DNA of 64,000 nt from Microbulbifer variabilis (GTDB lineage: Bacteria > Pseudomonadota > Gammaproteobacteria > Pseudomonadales > Cellvibrionaceae), in contig NZ_JAIVKI010000017.1 of NCBI RefSeq assembly GCF_020524905.1, positions 49,065 to 113,064 of the forward strand. Reading direction: 5' to 3'. Below, one piece after another: positions 9,626 to 19,301 of this stretch. A program made the position numbers and the translations under genes. The notes under the pieces were generated by a model, which saw only the letters and a list, made by a program, of their open reading frames with translations, did not search any database and had not been told where the DNA came from. How positions within the stretch are numbered: the stretch's first letter is position 1; every line of letters begins with the position of its first letter.

Positions 9626-11020
9626 ATGCTGCCAGTTATCGCCCTGGTCGGGCGCCCCAATGTGGGCAAATCCACACTGTTTAATCGTCTTACCAAGAGC
9701 CGCGACGCCTTGGTGGCCAACTACGCCGGTCTGACTCGCGACCGCAAGTACGGCGAAGCCGAAATCGACGGACGCAAGCTGCTCCTTGTCGACACCGGCG
9801 GTATCACCGGCGGGGAAGAGGGCATTGATGCGGCTATGGCGCAGCAGTCTATGCAGGCTATCGAAGAGGCGGATATCGTGCTGTTCCTGGTGGATAGCCG
9901 CGATGGTCTGACACCGGCGGATGAAATGATCGCCGACCGACTGCGCACCCGCTCAAAGCCTACCTTTCTGGTAGCCAACAAGGTCGATGGGGTCAACCCG
10001 GATATCGCCCTGGCACCTTTCTACGAGCTGGGCATCGGTGAACTGTTCCCCACCACGGCCACCCATGGTCGCGGTGTGCGCAGCCTGATGCAGCGCGTGG
10101 TGGAAGACCTGCCGGAGCCTGCGGCAGAAGAGGAGCCTGAAGAGGCCACCGGAATCAAGATCGCCATCGTCGGTCGCCCCAACGTGGGTAAATCTACCCT
10201 GGTCAACCGCCTGCTGGGCGAGGACCGTGTAGTGGTTTTCGACCAGCCCGGTACTACCCGCGATAGTGTCTACATCAATTACGAGCGCGATGAAAAGCCT
10301 TACACCTTGATTGATACCGCTGGTATCCGCCGACGCAAGAACATCAAAGAATCGGTGGAGAAGTTCTCCATCGTCAAAACCCTGCAGGCGGTGGAAGACG
10401 CCAATGTGGTGGTGCTGGTGATCGATGCTCGCGAGGGCCTGGTGGATCAGGATATGCACCTGATGGGCAGCGTGATCCAGGCGGGGCGCGCCTTGGTAGT
10501 TGCGCTGAACAAGTGGGATGGCCTGGAGGCGGAGCACCGCGATTATGTCAAAGCGGAGTTGGAGCGCCGCCTGCGCTTTGTTGAATTTGCCGATGTGCAT
10601 TTTATATCCGCGCTGCATGGCACTGGTGTTGGCCATTTGTACGAGTCTATCGAGGCTGCCTATCAGAGTGCCACAGATAAGCTTTCCACCAATCACCTCA
10701 CGCGTATCCTGCAGTGGGCGGTAAGTGAGCACCAACCACCCTTGGTGCACGGACACCGTATCAAACTGCGTTACGCACACGCCGGTGGTCAGAATCCGCC
10801 GGTGATCGTGATTCACGGCAACCAGACCGAACAGGTCCCGGGGCACTATGTGCGTTACCTGGAAAAGACTTTCCGCAAGGCTTTGGATTTGCACGGAACA
10901 CCGGTGAAGATCGAGTTCCGCACTGGGGACAACCCTTATGCAGGTCGGAAAAACAAACTGAGTGATCGCCAGAAGGCCAAGAAGCGCCGCCTGATGAAGT
11001 TTGTGAAAAAGAAAAAATAA
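9626..11020 (+). CDS. der: Ribosome assembly GTPase Der (EngA)
   Basis: 464 residues. Two tandem Era-like GTPase domains: G1 motif GRPNVGKST occurs at ~8-16 and again at ~186-194, with DTGG and DTAG G3 motifs and NKVD and NKWD G4 motifs. A C-terminal KH-like domain (~360-445) and a Lys-rich tail ([13 protein letters not shown]) follow. Der is essential for 50S subunit maturation. Start ATG 9626 has no strong ribosome site but gives the standard N-terminus [14 protein letters not shown]. Confidence 0.95.
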   Translation: MLPVIALVGRPNVGKSTLFNRLTKSRDALVANYAGLTRDRKYGEAEIDGRKLLLVDTGGITGGEEGIDAAMAQQSMQAIEEADIVLFLVDSRDGLTPADEMIADRLRTRSKPTFLVANKVDGVNPDIALAPFYELGIGELFPTTATHGRGVRSLMQRVVEDLPEPAAEEEPEEATGIKIAIVGRPNVGKSTLVNRLLGEDRVVVFDQPGTTRDSVYINYERDEKPYTLIDTAGIRRRKNIKESVEKFSIVKTLQAVEDANVVVLVIDAREGLVDQDMHLMGSVIQAGRALVVALNKWDGLEAEHRDYVKAELERRLRFVEFADVHFISALHGTGVGHLYESIEAAYQSATDKLSTNHLTRILQWAVSEHQPPLVHGHRIKLRYAHAGGQNPPVIVIHGNQTEQVPGHYVRYLEKTFRKALDLHGTPVKIEFRTGDNPYAGRKNKLSDRQKAKKRRLMKFVKKKK

Positions 11021-11056
11021 AGCTTTATCCGCCAGCGAGTCAGAGTGTCGCCAATT

Positions 11057-11083
11057 CCCCCCTAGTGTTGCACTGCGGGGGGG
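11057..11083 (+). terminator. GC-rich hairpin after der
   Basis: CCCCCC (11057-11062) faces GGGGGG (11077-11083) with an inner AGTG/CACT stem and a 3-base loop. The tail ACTTTACGGG is a weak U-tract. Likely marks the der 3' end. Confidence 0.5.
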
Positions 11084-11158
11084 ACTTTACGGGTTAATAT
11101 CCTTAGCGTTTGATCGCGGGCCCGACCGGGATCAGGGAAGACACCTAAGGAGATGGCG

Positions 11159-12622
11159 ATGCTGGAGCTTAAAAATCCTGCGCTGTTGCGCACCCAGTCC
11201 TATATCAACGGCCAGTGGATCGATGCCGATTCCGGCGCCACATTCGATGTCAAAGATCCGGCCACCGGCAAGGTGGTCGCCAGCGTAGCAGACCTTGGCG
11301 CAGCGGAAACCCGCCGCGCTATTGAGGCGGCCAGTGCCGCCTGGTCTGATTGGGCCGCCACTACCGTCAAGGAGCGGGCCAAGTTGCTGCGGCGCTGGTA
11401 CAACCTGGTAATTGAAAACACCGAGGACCTGGCCAGAATTCTCACTGCGGAACAGGGTAAACCTCTCTCCGAGGCCCGGACTGAAATCGTCTATGGCGCC
11501 AACTATATCGAGTGGTTTGCCGAAGAGGCCAAACGCGTCTATGGCGATGTCATAGCTCCACCTGCCAACGACCGCCGTATTGTAGTCATCAAGCAACCAG
11601 TAGGGGTCACCTGCTCGATTACACCGTGGAATTTCCCTAACGCCATGATCGCCCGCAAGATGGCGCCGGCTCTGGCTGCCGGTTGTCCGTTTATCGCCAA
11701 ACCAGCCCGGGAAACACCGTTATCGGCCCTGGCACTGGCGGTATTGGCGGAGGAAGCGGGTATCCCGGCTGGTATTTTCAGTATTGTCGCAGGGTCCTCG
11801 GCCAAGGATATTGGTGCCGAGATGACCACCAATCCGCTGGTACGCAAGTTTACCTTCACTGGTTCTACGGCCGTGGGTAAGCAATTGCAGGCCCAGTGTG
11901 CAGAAACCATGAAGAAAACCTCCATGGAACTGGGCGGCAATGCGCCGTTTATTGTCTTTGATGATGCGGACCTGGATGAAGCAGTGAAAGGCGCCATCGT
12001 CTGTAAGTACCGCAATGCAGGGCAAACCTGTGTCTGCGCCAATCGGATCTTCGTACAGGAAGGGGTTTATGAGGCCTTTGCAGAAAAATTTGCCAAGGCG
12101 GTGAACGATTTGACGATGGGCAATGGCTTTGAGGAGGGAACAGATATTGGCCCCATGATTACCACCAAGGCGGTAGAAAAGGTGGAGGGGTTGGTGGAGG
12201 ATGCCTTGCAAAAAGGTGCGAAAACCTTGGTGGCTGGCGGACCTGGCTCCATGGGAGACCAGTTTTATGCCCCCATAATATTGGGCGATGCCACAGAGAA
12301 GATGAATCTGTTCAAAGAGGAAATCTTTGGCCCAGTAGCCCCTCTGTTCAAGTTTTCCACAGAAGAACAGGTGATTCGTATGGCCAACGATACTGAGTTC
12401 GGTCTCGCCTCTTATTTTTATTCCCGTGATATCGGCCGCATCTTTCGGGTATCAGAAGCCCTGGAATATGGCATGGTAGGGGTGAATGAAGGCATCATCT
12501 CCAATGAGATGGCTCCATTTGGCGGGGTGAAAGAATCAGGACAGGGGCGGGAAGGCTCCAAATACGGTATCGAGGATTACCTCGAAATAAAATATCTATG
12601 TATTGCAGGTGTGGATAAATAA
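11159..12622 (+). CDS. gabD: NAD(P)-dependent succinate-semialdehyde dehydrogenase
   Basis: 487 residues from ATG 11159, which has AAGGAG (11147-11152) at ideal spacing; the earlier ATG at 11153 abuts that site and is unlikely. Aldehyde dehydrogenase family with the Rossmann segment TPWNFPNAMIARKMAPALAA, the general base Glu in MELGGNAPF (~255) and the nucleophile Cys in GQTCVCANR (~289). The best match by eye is GabD, which oxidises succinic semialdehyde to succinate in GABA and related catabolism. No gabT neighbour is present, so the physiological substrate is inferred. It stands alone between the der hairpin and trmO. Confidence 0.85.
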   Translation: MLELKNPALLRTQSYINGQWIDADSGATFDVKDPATGKVVASVADLGAAETRRAIEAASAAWSDWAATTVKERAKLLRRWYNLVIENTEDLARILTAEQGKPLSEARTEIVYGANYIEWFAEEAKRVYGDVIAPPANDRRIVVIKQPVGVTCSITPWNFPNAMIARKMAPALAAGCPFIAKPARETPLSALALAVLAEEAGIPAGIFSIVAGSSAKDIGAEMTTNPLVRKFTFTGSTAVGKQLQAQCAETMKKTSMELGGNAPFIVFDDADLDEAVKGAIVCKYRNAGQTCVCANRIFVQEGVYEAFAEKFAKAVNDLTMGNGFEEGTDIGPMITTKAVEKVEGLVEDALQKGAKTLVAGGPGSMGDQFYAPIILGDATEKMNLFKEEIFGPVAPLFKFSTEEQVIRMANDTEFGLASYFYSRDIGRIFRVSEALEYGMVGVNEGIISNEMAPFGGVKESGQGREGSKYGIEDYLEIKYLCIAGVDK

Positions 12623-12682
12623 CGCCTTCAACTGGTTTAAAATGCCGGGCTCATCATTGAAAATTGGTTTTCTGGAATTTCC

Positions 12683-13372
12683 ATGGTTGTTGAGCCCATA
12701 GCCCGTGTGCACTCTTGCTTTGGTGAAAAATTTGGCATTCCCCGGCAACCACTGCTCGCCGATGCCAGCCGGGCCAGTATTGAACTGCTACCGCCACTGA
12801 ATGTAGCGGAGGTGGTAGCAGGGCTTGAGGAAAACAGCCATATCTGGGTTGTCTTTCAGTTTCACCAGGCCGCAGGACAATGGTCCGCCAAGGTGCGCCC
12901 CCCACGTCTGGGCGGAAATAAGAAACTCGGCGTACTCGCCACACGCTCACCCTTTCGCCCCAACAATATCGGCCTTTCGGTGGTACGTTTATTGGAGGTG
13001 CGAACTTTCCCAAAAGTCGAATTAATTGTCGGCGGAGCCGATCTGGTGGATGGCACGCCAGTTTTGGATATTAAGCCCTACGTGCCCTATGCCGATGCCC
13101 TGTACCATGCTGAAAGTACCTTTGCCGATGCCGCTCCGGCATTAACTGCAGTAAATATCCCTGAAAAGATTCTTCATCAAGCCAGAGCCTATAAAGATGA
13201 CTGGGATACTGATCTGCCCAGGTTAATTGAGCAGGTACTGGCTCAGGACCCCAGACCCGCCTATCAGAAAAGTGATCCACAGCGCATTTATGGTATGGCT
13301 CTGTGTGGTTTTAATTTGTGTTGGTGTTATACGGAAAATGGGATTGAGGTGGTGTCACTGGAGTCTTTGTGA
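12683..13372 (+). CDS. trmO: tRNA (m6t6A37) methyltransferase TrmO (TsaA/YaeB family)
   Basis: 229 residues. The N-terminal beta-barrel domain carries the family signature VRPPRLGGNKKLGVLATRSPFRPNNIGLS (approximately 72-100) that forms the SAM pocket, and DIKPYVPYAD follows. TrmO methylates the N6 of t6A37 in certain tRNAs reading ACY codons. The length and the C-terminal domain (VLAQDPRPAYQ, ending near YGMALCGFNLCWCY) agree with the gammaproteobacterial enzyme. Start ATG 12683. Confidence 0.9.
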   Translation: MVVEPIARVHSCFGEKFGIPRQPLLADASRASIELLPPLNVAEVVAGLEENSHIWVVFQFHQAAGQWSAKVRPPRLGGNKKLGVLATRSPFRPNNIGLSVVRLLEVRTFPKVELIVGGADLVDGTPVLDIKPYVPYADALYHAESTFADAAPALTAVNIPEKILHQARAYKDDWDTDLPRLIEQVLAQDPRPAYQKSDPQRIYGMALCGFNLCWCYTENGIEVVSLESL

Positions 13373-13537
13373 AGAATTTTATCTCAGGAGAAAAAGGTTC
13401 CGTCTCTCGCTAGAGACTACTTGCTTTGGATAATGTGGTGAATAGTAGTGATATGTCACCAACATTCGAGGAATTTGCAATTTCTCGACTAATAGCACTT
13501 GCCTGAAAATACCCCAAAATCGGTAAGAGAGCTCCCC

Positions 13538-14359
13538 ATGTCAGTAAGAGAAACCTTTAACTATCAGGGCCTGGAAGCAATTCGTGTAGGTCGTCTGAAT
13601 ATGGGGATCAACACCACCTTTGTCGTGTATAGGCTTAATGGCACGGTAATTGATACAGGCCCCAGCAACCAATGGAAATATGTTAAGCCATTTATTCAAA
13701 ATTCACCGCTAGAGCAATTACTACTGACCCATCACCACGAGGATCACAGCGGCAACGCCGGCGCTATTCAAGAACTCACCGGCGTGCAGGCTTTTGCTCC
13801 AGACTTAACTATTGGGATATTAAAAAAGGGCTTTCGTATCCCCCCAATGCAAAAATTTTTTTGGGGAACTGCCGGAAAAGCCGAAGTGTCGCTACTGCCA
13901 GAGGATATACGAATCGGCACAGAGGAAGTGCAACCTTTGTTTAGCCCTGGTCATGCCAAAGATATGACCTGTTACCTGTTGCTAGAGCGCGGCTGGTTGT
14001 TCAGCGCGGATTTATTTATCGCCAATTACCTGAAGTTTCTTCGCATTGATGAAGATATCCCTACCTTGTTAAACAGTATTAAAAATGTACTGGACCACCC
14101 CTTCCAAGTGATTCTCTGCCCGCATAGAGGGGTAGTGGAGGATGGTTGGCAGCAATTGAATCAGAAATATAAATACTTGCTAAATTTGTCTGCAGAAGCC
14201 CAACAGCTCGAACAGCAGGGGCTTCCTTTAGAGCAGATCACTCTGCGCTTGTTGGGAAAAGAGGGTTTATTCAGTATTTTGACTGGCTACAATTTTTGTA
14301 AAAGGAACCTAATAGCCTCTTGTTTGAAGGTTGATTTAGCTAAGATGAAATATTTTTAA
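13538..14359 (+). CDS. Metallo-beta-lactamase-fold hydrolase (paralogue of the gene at 29597)
   Basis: 273 residues from ATG 13538, preceded by GTAAGAGAG; an in-frame TTG at 13499 lacks a ribosome site. The zinc-binding signature HHHEDHSGNAGA and downstream GHAKDMTCYLL plus LCPHRG provide the usual His/Asp ligands. Family members are hydrolases (glyoxalase II-like, lactonases and others); the substrate is not readable. A close paralogue lies 16 kb downstream, sharing INTTF, GPSNQWKYVK, GFRIPP and the C-terminal YNF-KRNLIASC block. Base composition is lower in GC than the housekeeping block to the left. Confidence 0.85.
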   Translation: MSVRETFNYQGLEAIRVGRLNMGINTTFVVYRLNGTVIDTGPSNQWKYVKPFIQNSPLEQLLLTHHHEDHSGNAGAIQELTGVQAFAPDLTIGILKKGFRIPPMQKFFWGTAGKAEVSLLPEDIRIGTEEVQPLFSPGHAKDMTCYLLLERGWLFSADLFIANYLKFLRIDEDIPTLLNSIKNVLDHPFQVILCPHRGVVEDGWQQLNQKYKYLLNLSAEAQQLEQQGLPLEQITLRLLGKEGLFSILTGYNFCKRNLIASCLKVDLAKMKYF

Positions 14360-14851
14360 CGTTTTGATATCTAATGGTTTTTATCCGAATCTCGGTTGTT
14401 TCACTGGGTATTTTGAGAATTCTCAATTTTATTTCCTGACGTGATGATAGCCTTGTAAAGAAAGTTTAAGTACGTACAAATGATGACGAAAGGGATATCT
14501 AGATAGAGCAGAAAAAGTGCAGCATCTCAATACTTCAGTTGGTTCGCATATCTACATCACAATTTTCTATTTGTAATAAGGCTGATGATAATAGAGATAA
14601 CCTTTGTTAGCGTAATAATTGGTCAAAATTTATGACGGTTGTGAATTTTTATAAGAGCAAATAAATTTTGGTAATAATCCATTGATAGCAGGTAACAACA
14701 GAAATCCAATATTTGGATGAGGTTGTTTTGTAAGGCTAATTTACTTGAAAAATGTTTGCTGCATTGTGAATTAAAGACTTACTAAAGGGTCACTCTTGGG
14801 TATATTTCTATACTCAAATCAAGTTGCTTACAGTTTAAGAGGGGAAAATTT
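14360..14851. other. AT-rich intergenic region before the two-component system
   Basis: About 490 bases, strongly AT-rich, with no credible gene. It should contain the promoter of the response regulator gene. An imperfect inverted repeat GGGTATA-TTTC-TATACTC lies near 14797-14815, some 40 bases upstream of the start, and could be an operator; nothing else stands out. Confidence 0.5.
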
Positions 14852-15529
14852 GTGCGGATTTTAGTTGTTGAAGATAACCGAGACATCCTGATAAATATAA
14901 TCGAATACTTAGAGAATGAAGGGTATAACGTTGACTCTGCACAGGACGGTCTTAGTGGATTACACTTGGCCGCAACCCATCAGTATGATTTGATTGTTCT
15001 CGATATTATGCTGCCTGGTATCGATGGTTATCTATTTTGCCAACGACTTCGGAACGATGCTCGACTTGATACACCGATTTTAATGTTAACGGCCAGAGAT
15101 GCACTGGAGGATCGACTGCGTGGTCTTCGCTTCGGCGCTGATGATTACTTAGTAAAGCCATTTTCTCTCGCGGAATTAGTCGCTCGAATTGAGGCAATTA
15201 CGCGTCGTAGTCAGGGGAAAGGGGTTGCACAACTATACGTTTCCGATCTGGTTTTCGATCCAGCAACGCATCAAGTGAGCCGTTCGGGTCAGATACTGAA
15301 ACTCAATCCTATGGGTATTAAGCTTCTCGTGTTATTGATGAAAAAAAGCCCGGCAGTGGTAAAACGGGAGGACTTGGAACTTGAGATGTGGGGGGAAGAC
15401 ATCCCGGATAGGGATAGTCTACGCAGTCATATCCACCAGTTACGCCAAGTTGTTGATAAGCCATTCACTAGACCACTCATACATACGGTACATGGCATCG
15501 GATACCGTCTTGCTGAACTAGAAGCATGA
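14852..15529 (+). CDS. OmpR/PhoP-family response regulator (PmrA/QseB-like)
   Basis: 225 residues, GTG start with GAGGGGAAAA just upstream. Receiver domain (1-~115) with acidic pocket VVEDN, phosphoacceptor Asp51 in LIVLDIMLPG, conserved Thr in LMLTARD and Lys in VKPFSLAEL; then a C-terminal winged-helix DNA-binding domain (~130-222, ending THQLR..HTVHGIGYRL-like). It overlaps the kinase gene by 4 bases (ATGA). The downstream eptA and PAP2 genes make a PmrA-type role (control of lipid A modification) likely, but that is inferred from context. Confidence 0.88.
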   Translation: MRILVVEDNRDILINIIEYLENEGYNVDSAQDGLSGLHLAATHQYDLIVLDIMLPGIDGYLFCQRLRNDARLDTPILMLTARDALEDRLRGLRFGADDYLVKPFSLAELVARIEAITRRSQGKGVAQLYVSDLVFDPATHQVSRSGQILKLNPMGIKLLVLLMKKSPAVVKREDLELEMWGEDIPDRDSLRSHIHQLRQVVDKPFTRPLIHTVHGIGYRLAELEA

Positions 15530-16791
15530 AAATCAAGCAGCCACTTAGAGAGAGAATTGTCATTGCATTTGTTTTGATGACATTGTTCGTAAGTGGGACA
15601 TTTTCGATTGGTATTATTGAAACTGTACACTTGGTAGAAGAACATTTGGTGTCAGACAAAATGCGGTCTGAGCTTCTTATCGCGATGGATGAGCTTGGTA
15701 CTGGGCAACCTCTGCAGCTCAGTAAGGACTCGCAGGTTTTTTCTGATGTATCCCCTCAGACTTCTCCACCGGAGGAATTTTCCCAGATAGAGGAAGGTTT
15801 TTCTGAGGTGGTAAAGGGGGAAAAAGCCTACTACGCCTTTAAGCTGAGCCGAGATGGAATTACCTATTTACTAGTTCAGGATCAAAGCGAATTTGAATCC
15901 AGAGAACAGATTCTTTTCGAAGTGGTGTTAATCTGCTTTATTGCAAGTCTAATGGTTGCCTGGGGACTTGGCTCACTTCTAGCAAACAGAGTCATGCGGC
16001 CGGTAACCCAATTAGCCGATGAAGTACTCTTGGGTACTAGAAATGAAAATAATAGGCCTCTTGCTTCAAACTATGCTGATGATGAAGTGGGGCGACTTGC
16101 AGAAATCTTCGATAAAACCTTTGAGCGACTGAACCGCTCTTTAGAGCGTGAAAAGCTCTTCACTAGTGATGTTAGCCATGAATTGCGAACGCCTTTGATG
16201 GTGATTGGTACTTCCTGTGAGCTGCTTGCCCAGAATAAAGCTTTGGGAGAAAAGCAAAGTACACTTTTGAGTAGAATCCAACGCGCCAGTGCTGAGATGC
16301 TTGAATTGGTAGAAACTTTACTGATGTTGGCTAGAGAGCGTAATGTTGGTTTAGAGCCTACGAGAAGGCAAACTTTGGTGGAGGTGGCAGACCAGCAGAA
16401 CGATATTTGGCGGGATCAGTTTTCCGAACGGGGTATCGACTATAATTGCGCCGTTGAGACTGTGGATAGCGGACAGTACCCTGCAATATTCCTGCGTACA
16501 GTTATGTCGAACTTGCTTAGGAATTCATTACATTATACGGATGAAGGGCATGTGCATCTTGTATTGTTTAATGGCGGATTTCGGGTTGAGGATACAGGCC
16601 CGGGAATTGCTCCAGAACAACAGTCACAAATATTTCAACCTTTCCATCGAGGGTCTCAAGTCAGAGGTGAGGGGCTTGGGCTGGGCTTATCCCTTGTGAA
16701 GCGAATTTGTGATCATGAGGGATGGACTGTCAGTATGATGCCATCCAGGTCAAGGGGTTGTGTTTTTTGTGTTAAGCTAGCTCCTGATTGA
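15526..16791 (+). CDS. Sensor histidine kinase partner (PmrB/QseC-like)
   Basis: 421 residues. N-terminal transmembrane helix (~10-35, IVIAFVLMTLFVSGTFSIGII), short periplasmic sensor (~36-125), second helix (~128-150), HAMP region, then HisKA with the phosphorylated His in DVSHELRTPL, and HATPase with N box NLLRNSL, G1 VEDTGPGIAPE and G2 GEGLGLGLSLVK. The start ATG overlaps the regulator stop by 4 bases, so they are co-translated. The small acidic sensor domain would suit detection of cations or cationic peptides; that is an inference. Confidence 0.88.
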   Translation: MKIKQPLRERIVIAFVLMTLFVSGTFSIGIIETVHLVEEHLVSDKMRSELLIAMDELGTGQPLQLSKDSQVFSDVSPQTSPPEEFSQIEEGFSEVVKGEKAYYAFKLSRDGITYLLVQDQSEFESREQILFEVVLICFIASLMVAWGLGSLLANRVMRPVTQLADEVLLGTRNENNRPLASNYADDEVGRLAEIFDKTFERLNRSLEREKLFTSDVSHELRTPLMVIGTSCELLAQNKALGEKQSTLLSRIQRASAEMLELVETLLMLARERNVGLEPTRRQTLVEVADQQNDIWRDQFSERGIDYNCAVETVDSGQYPAIFLRTVMSNLLRNSLHYTDEGHVHLVLFNGGFRVEDTGPGIAPEQQSQIFQPFHRGSQVRGEGLGLGLSLVKRICDHEGWTVSMMPSRSRGCVFCVKLAPD

Positions 16792-16829
16792 TTGATTTCT
16801 ATCAATAGTTTGCTTCAAGCAAAGATTTT

Positions 16830-16850
16830 CGCTAAAAAATTAGCGGTTTT
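16830..16850 (+). terminator. AT-rich hairpin after the kinase gene
   Basis: CGCTAA (16830-16835) pairs with TTAGCG (16840-16845) around AAAA and is followed by GTTTTTAC. A weak intrinsic terminator or attenuator between the kinase gene and eptA. Confidence 0.4.
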
Positions 16851-16865
16851 TACATAATTTTTACA
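16847..16865 (+). promoter_or_regulatory. Direct repeat TTTTTACA x2, candidate response-regulator box before eptA
   Basis: TTTTTACA at 16847-16854 and again at 16858-16865, an 11-base period. OmpR-family regulators bind tandem half-sites spaced about one helical turn, and the repeat lies 70-90 bases upstream of eptA, where an activator would sit. Function is inferred. Confidence 0.4.
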
Positions 16866-16934
16866 ATTTTTCGACCTTAATTTGACCCTGGACTCGTTAG
16901 TCTGCACATGTTGTATACTAACGGAGAAGGGCGC

Positions 16935-18542
16935 ATGATAAAGCGGCCAGGTCAACGTCACTATTCAGCTGAAGTTATGATTTTAGCTGTTTCGGTATGG
17001 ATGGTGCTTTTCGATAATTATTCTTTTTTTTCACACCTTCTGAGCACTTATCCAATTACGGTTACCAATATTGGTTTTTTGATATCTTTGTGTTTATTGT
17101 TCACAGCTATCATGGTTATTTTGCTAGCAGCAATGGGCATAGGTCGATTATTAAAGCTAATTTTGATCATCATATTGATGGTAGGTTCAGTAACTGCCTA
17201 TTTTATGGACTCTTATAACACCATTATTAGTATGGAAGTTGTAAAAAGTGTTCTTCAAACTGATGTTTCAGAATCTTTTGGGTTGCTAAACGTAAAGTTG
17301 GCACTATATCTTGGATTGATTGGGGTACTTCCTTCATTTCTTGTATGTCGTGTGAATATACGGACTCTTCCCTTTCGTATGGCCTTTTTTTCTCGCTTAA
17401 AGTTGTTTGGCGCATCTGCTGCGGTAATTTTTTCCATGCTTCTGATATTTAGTGATGCCTATGCATCTTTTTTTAGAGAGCATAAATCAATCCGTTATTA
17501 CACGAATCCTACTACCCCAATTTATGCAGCCTTTAAGTATTTTAATGGTAGGTTGGTGAGTGACGGTAATTTTACTTATCAAAAAATTGGTCTAGATGCT
17601 CATCGTGATATTTATGTAGGTAAGCGAAAATTGTTAATTTTAGTGATTGGGGAAACGGCGCGAGCGGATCGCTTCTCATTAAATGGATATATAAAAAATA
17701 CTAATCCATTGCTCGATCAACGACACGTTGTAAGCTTTGATAATGTCTGGTCCTGTGGTACTGCGACCTCAGTATCTGTTCCTTGTATGTTCTCTTCGCT
17801 TAATCAATCAAATTACAGAGAAAAAGTAGCGGAAAATACTGACAATGTTCTGGATGTACTTAAGCGTGCTGGAGTACATGTTGTATGGTTTGATAATAAT
17901 TCTGATTCTAAAGGTGTTGCTCTACGAGTGCCCTATGCTAGCTATCGTAGCAGCAGTATAAATCCAGATTGTGATATTGAGTGTAGAGATGTGGGGATGT
18001 TGGTTGGTGTCAAAAAATTTGTTTCCGAAACTCCGGCGGGAGACATTCTGGTCGTGTTGCATCAAATGGGAAGTCATGGTCCAGAATACGCCAAACGTTA
18101 TCCAAAGGAGTTTGAGCACTTTTCACCTAGCTGTCAGAGTAATTTGTTGAATGAGTGTTCGCAAGATGAAATCAATAATGCCTATGATAATTCAATCTTA
18201 TATACTGATTACTTCCTAAGTCAGATAATTGACTATTTGAAATCTCAGACAAGTCAGATGTCTACCGCAATGCTATATATTAGTGATCATGGTGAATCCC
18301 TGGGTGAGAGTGGCATTTATCTTCATGGCTTCCCATACTCTTTCGCTCCTGATGTTCAAAAGCATGTTCCAATGATATTTTGGGCGGACTCTGATTATAT
18401 TGAGAGTAAAAAAGATATTTTAGATAAGAGCTCGGTTGAACGTCGATTGAGTCATGACAATCTGTTTCACACTGTGCTGGGCCTGATGGCTATAAAAACA
18501 AGTATTTATAAGGCAGAAATGGATATTTTTTCCGATGGATAA
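16935..18542 (+). CDS. eptA: Lipid A phosphoethanolamine transferase EptA-like
   Basis: 535 residues from ATG 16935, which has GGAGAAGGG at 16922-16930; the ATG at 16908 lacks such a site. Five hydrophobic helices occupy ~1-165, followed by a periplasmic alkaline-phosphatase-fold domain. Zinc and catalytic residues are visible: GETARADRFS (~238), the nucleophile Thr in CGTATSVSVPC (~275) and SDHGES (~449). EptA transfers phosphoethanolamine from phosphatidylethanolamine to lipid A, lowering binding of polymyxins and host peptides. It follows the two-component genes and overlaps the PAP2 gene by 8 bases, so the two are coupled. Confidence 0.9.
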   Translation: MIKRPGQRHYSAEVMILAVSVWMVLFDNYSFFSHLLSTYPITVTNIGFLISLCLLFTAIMVILLAAMGIGRLLKLILIIILMVGSVTAYFMDSYNTIISMEVVKSVLQTDVSESFGLLNVKLALYLGLIGVLPSFLVCRVNIRTLPFRMAFFSRLKLFGASAAVIFSMLLIFSDAYASFFREHKSIRYYTNPTTPIYAAFKYFNGRLVSDGNFTYQKIGLDAHRDIYVGKRKLLILVIGETARADRFSLNGYIKNTNPLLDQRHVVSFDNVWSCGTATSVSVPCMFSSLNQSNYREKVAENTDNVLDVLKRAGVHVVWFDNNSDSKGVALRVPYASYRSSSINPDCDIECRDVGMLVGVKKFVSETPAGDILVVLHQMGSHGPEYAKRYPKEFEHFSPSCQSNLLNECSQDEINNAYDNSILYTDYFLSQIIDYLKSQTSQMSTAMLYISDHGESLGESGIYLHGFPYSFAPDVQKHVPMIFWADSDYIESKKDILDKSSVERRLSHDNLFHTVLGLMAIKTSIYKAEMDIFSDG

Positions 18543-19266
18543 TCAGTTCTTGCTTAGGCAGGTCTTTGCTACTGCCACCTTTCTGGTAATGGTAATAGTG
18601 ATTTTTGATTTTACAAATATTGATCTTTGGTTGCAGTCGCATCTCTATCAATATAACACTGAAAGCTGGCTGTTAAACAAGCATCACAAAATACAAAGAC
18701 AGTTTTTTTATGATGGACCTAAGCAAGTTCTGACCTATTTGGTAAAAATTATTCCTTTGATGCTAGTGGTGTTTTGGAGGAGTAAATGGATAGAGCCTTA
18801 TCGTTATGGTTTGATTGTTGTTTTGGTTTCTATAGTTTTGACAGTCGCTATTGTGGGAGGGCTGAAAACACTTACCAATATTCCCTGCCCGAAAGACCTA
18901 AGTCTATTTGGTGGTGATTATCCATATATAACCTTTCTACATCGTGTGTCTATTGCTGAAGATTTGCAGCACGTTAGATGTTTTCCTGCGGGTCATGCCA
19001 GCGGTGGATTCGCTATGCTTTCTCTATTTTTTCTATTCCGCCAGCGGCGTAATCAGTGGATTGGCTTTGCTTTAGGGATGTCACTGGGGTGGATTTTTGG
19101 TATCTACAAAATGTTAATTGGAGACCATTTTCTCAGTCACACTCTGGTGAGTATGTGTATTGCTTGGCTGGTTACGTTATCAGTTGCTGCGTTTGTGAAT
19201 AATTTTTTTATGAGAGGAGTCAAAGAAAATGACATTGATCTGGAGATTGATAACACGTCACGATAA
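18535..19266 (+). CDS. PAP2-family membrane phosphatase
   Basis: 243 residues, several transmembrane helices. The three PAP2 blocks are recognisable though diverged: KTLTNIPCP, the central PAGHASGG and the third GDHFLSHTLVS with the catalytic His. Enzymes of this family remove phosphate from lipid phosphates; beside eptA a role on lipid A, undecaprenyl diphosphate or the diacylglycerol by-product side of the transferase reaction is plausible. The start overlaps eptA, so they form one translational unit. Confidence 0.82.
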   Translation: MDNQFLLRQVFATATFLVMVIVIFDFTNIDLWLQSHLYQYNTESWLLNKHHKIQRQFFYDGPKQVLTYLVKIIPLMLVVFWRSKWIEPYRYGLIVVLVSIVLTVAIVGGLKTLTNIPCPKDLSLFGGDYPYITFLHRVSIAEDLQHVRCFPAGHASGGFAMLSLFFLFRQRRNQWIGFALGMSLGWIFGIYKMLIGDHFLSHTLVSMCIAWLVTLSVAAFVNNFFMRGVKENDIDLEIDNTSR

Positions 19267-19301
19267 TTGTTATTTGCCAAATAGTTTTCAATTTGCCTGT
19301 T

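Noticed and set aside
9953..10894. 313-codon open frame on the minus strand inside der
   Set aside because: Mirror of the der reading frame; the sense protein has all GTPase motifs.
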